Source: UBA9630 sp037137555
Lineage (GTDB): Bacteria > Patescibacteriota > Minisyncoccia > Moranbacterales > UBA2206
NCBI GenBank assembly: GCA_037137555.1
Contig: JBAXKA010000059.1
Location: forward strand, 1-5,635
Reading direction: 5' to 3'
Length of the DNA: 5,635 bases
Shown here: positions 5,610-5,635 of the stretch, in pieces
Layout of the letters: every line of letters begins with the position of its first letter
Position numbering within the stretch: the first letter of the stretch is position 1
Position numbers and translations under genes: made by a program
The notes under the pieces: generated by a model
Database searches by the model: none
What the model saw: the letters and a program-made list of their open reading frames with translations, nothing else
Told to the model about the DNA's origin: nothing

Positions 5610-5635
5610 TTGTCTTTATTGGACAACTTGAGAAT
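5610..5635 (+). CDS. Possible start of a gene cut by the window edge
   Basis: GGAGGGG at 5596-5602, the strongest Shine-Dalgarno in the window, precedes an in-frame TTG at 5610. The frame stays open to the end (SLLDNLR). The same frame also has an ATG at 5589, which overlaps the TGA of a 12-codon ORF (5554-5592, MKLEIENKKKFA). Too little sequence remains to name a product. The other bases of 5536-5635 show no terminator or RNA gene. Confidence 0.25.

Noticed and set aside
61..5626. ATTGGACAA at 61-69 and 5618-5626 as flanking direct repeats of a mobile element
   Set aside because: Nine bases is short for AT-rich DNA, no transposase or inverted ends are present, and the motif fits a recurring -35-like sequence.

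Overview
This AT-rich window (all six complete genes on the + strand) looks like a chromosomal piece from a Candidate Phyla Radiation / Patescibacteria genome. The clues are compact low-GC genes, weak or absent Shine-Dalgarno sequences at several starts, divergent but intact glycolytic enzymes, and a short CPVC membrane protein of a kind I associate with that group. Every reading frame uses TAA or TAG and none needs UGA read as an amino acid, so the standard bacterial code fits. The lineage is an inference; no rRNA gene is present to fix it.

Layout. Positions 1-172 are a non-coding leader with an extended -10 promoter. It drives enolase (173-1426), 2,3-bisphosphoglycerate-independent phosphoglycerate mutase (1428-2975, one base after the enolase stop) and a PfkB/ribokinase-family kinase (2998-3948). 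This is a lower-glycolysis operon: the mutase makes 2-phosphoglycerate and enolase dehydrates it to phosphoenolpyruvate. The kinase may act on a sugar, sugar phosphate or nucleoside.

A second transcription unit starts at a good promoter (3962-3990). It has a leader of about 135 nt, then a 107-residue single-RRM RNA-binding protein (4132-4455) closed by a GCAA-capped intrinsic terminator (4483-4512). The leader is the most striking part of the window. One 13-nt arm can pair perfectly with the ribosome-binding site just before the ATG, or locally with an imperfect upstream copy of that site in a GNRA-capped hairpin. The two folds exclude each other, as expected of a translational switch.

The third unit follows a 200-nt gap that holds the terminator, an unexplained long imperfect hairpin (4537-4578) and a perfect extended -10 promoter (4609-4617). 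It encodes a thioredoxin-fold lipoprotein with CPHC (4656-5006) and, four bases on, a polytopic membrane protein with CPVC predicted on the same outer face (5011-5535). Together they suggest an extracytoplasmic thiol-redox pair. The last 100 bases hold only a possible gene start cut by the window edge.
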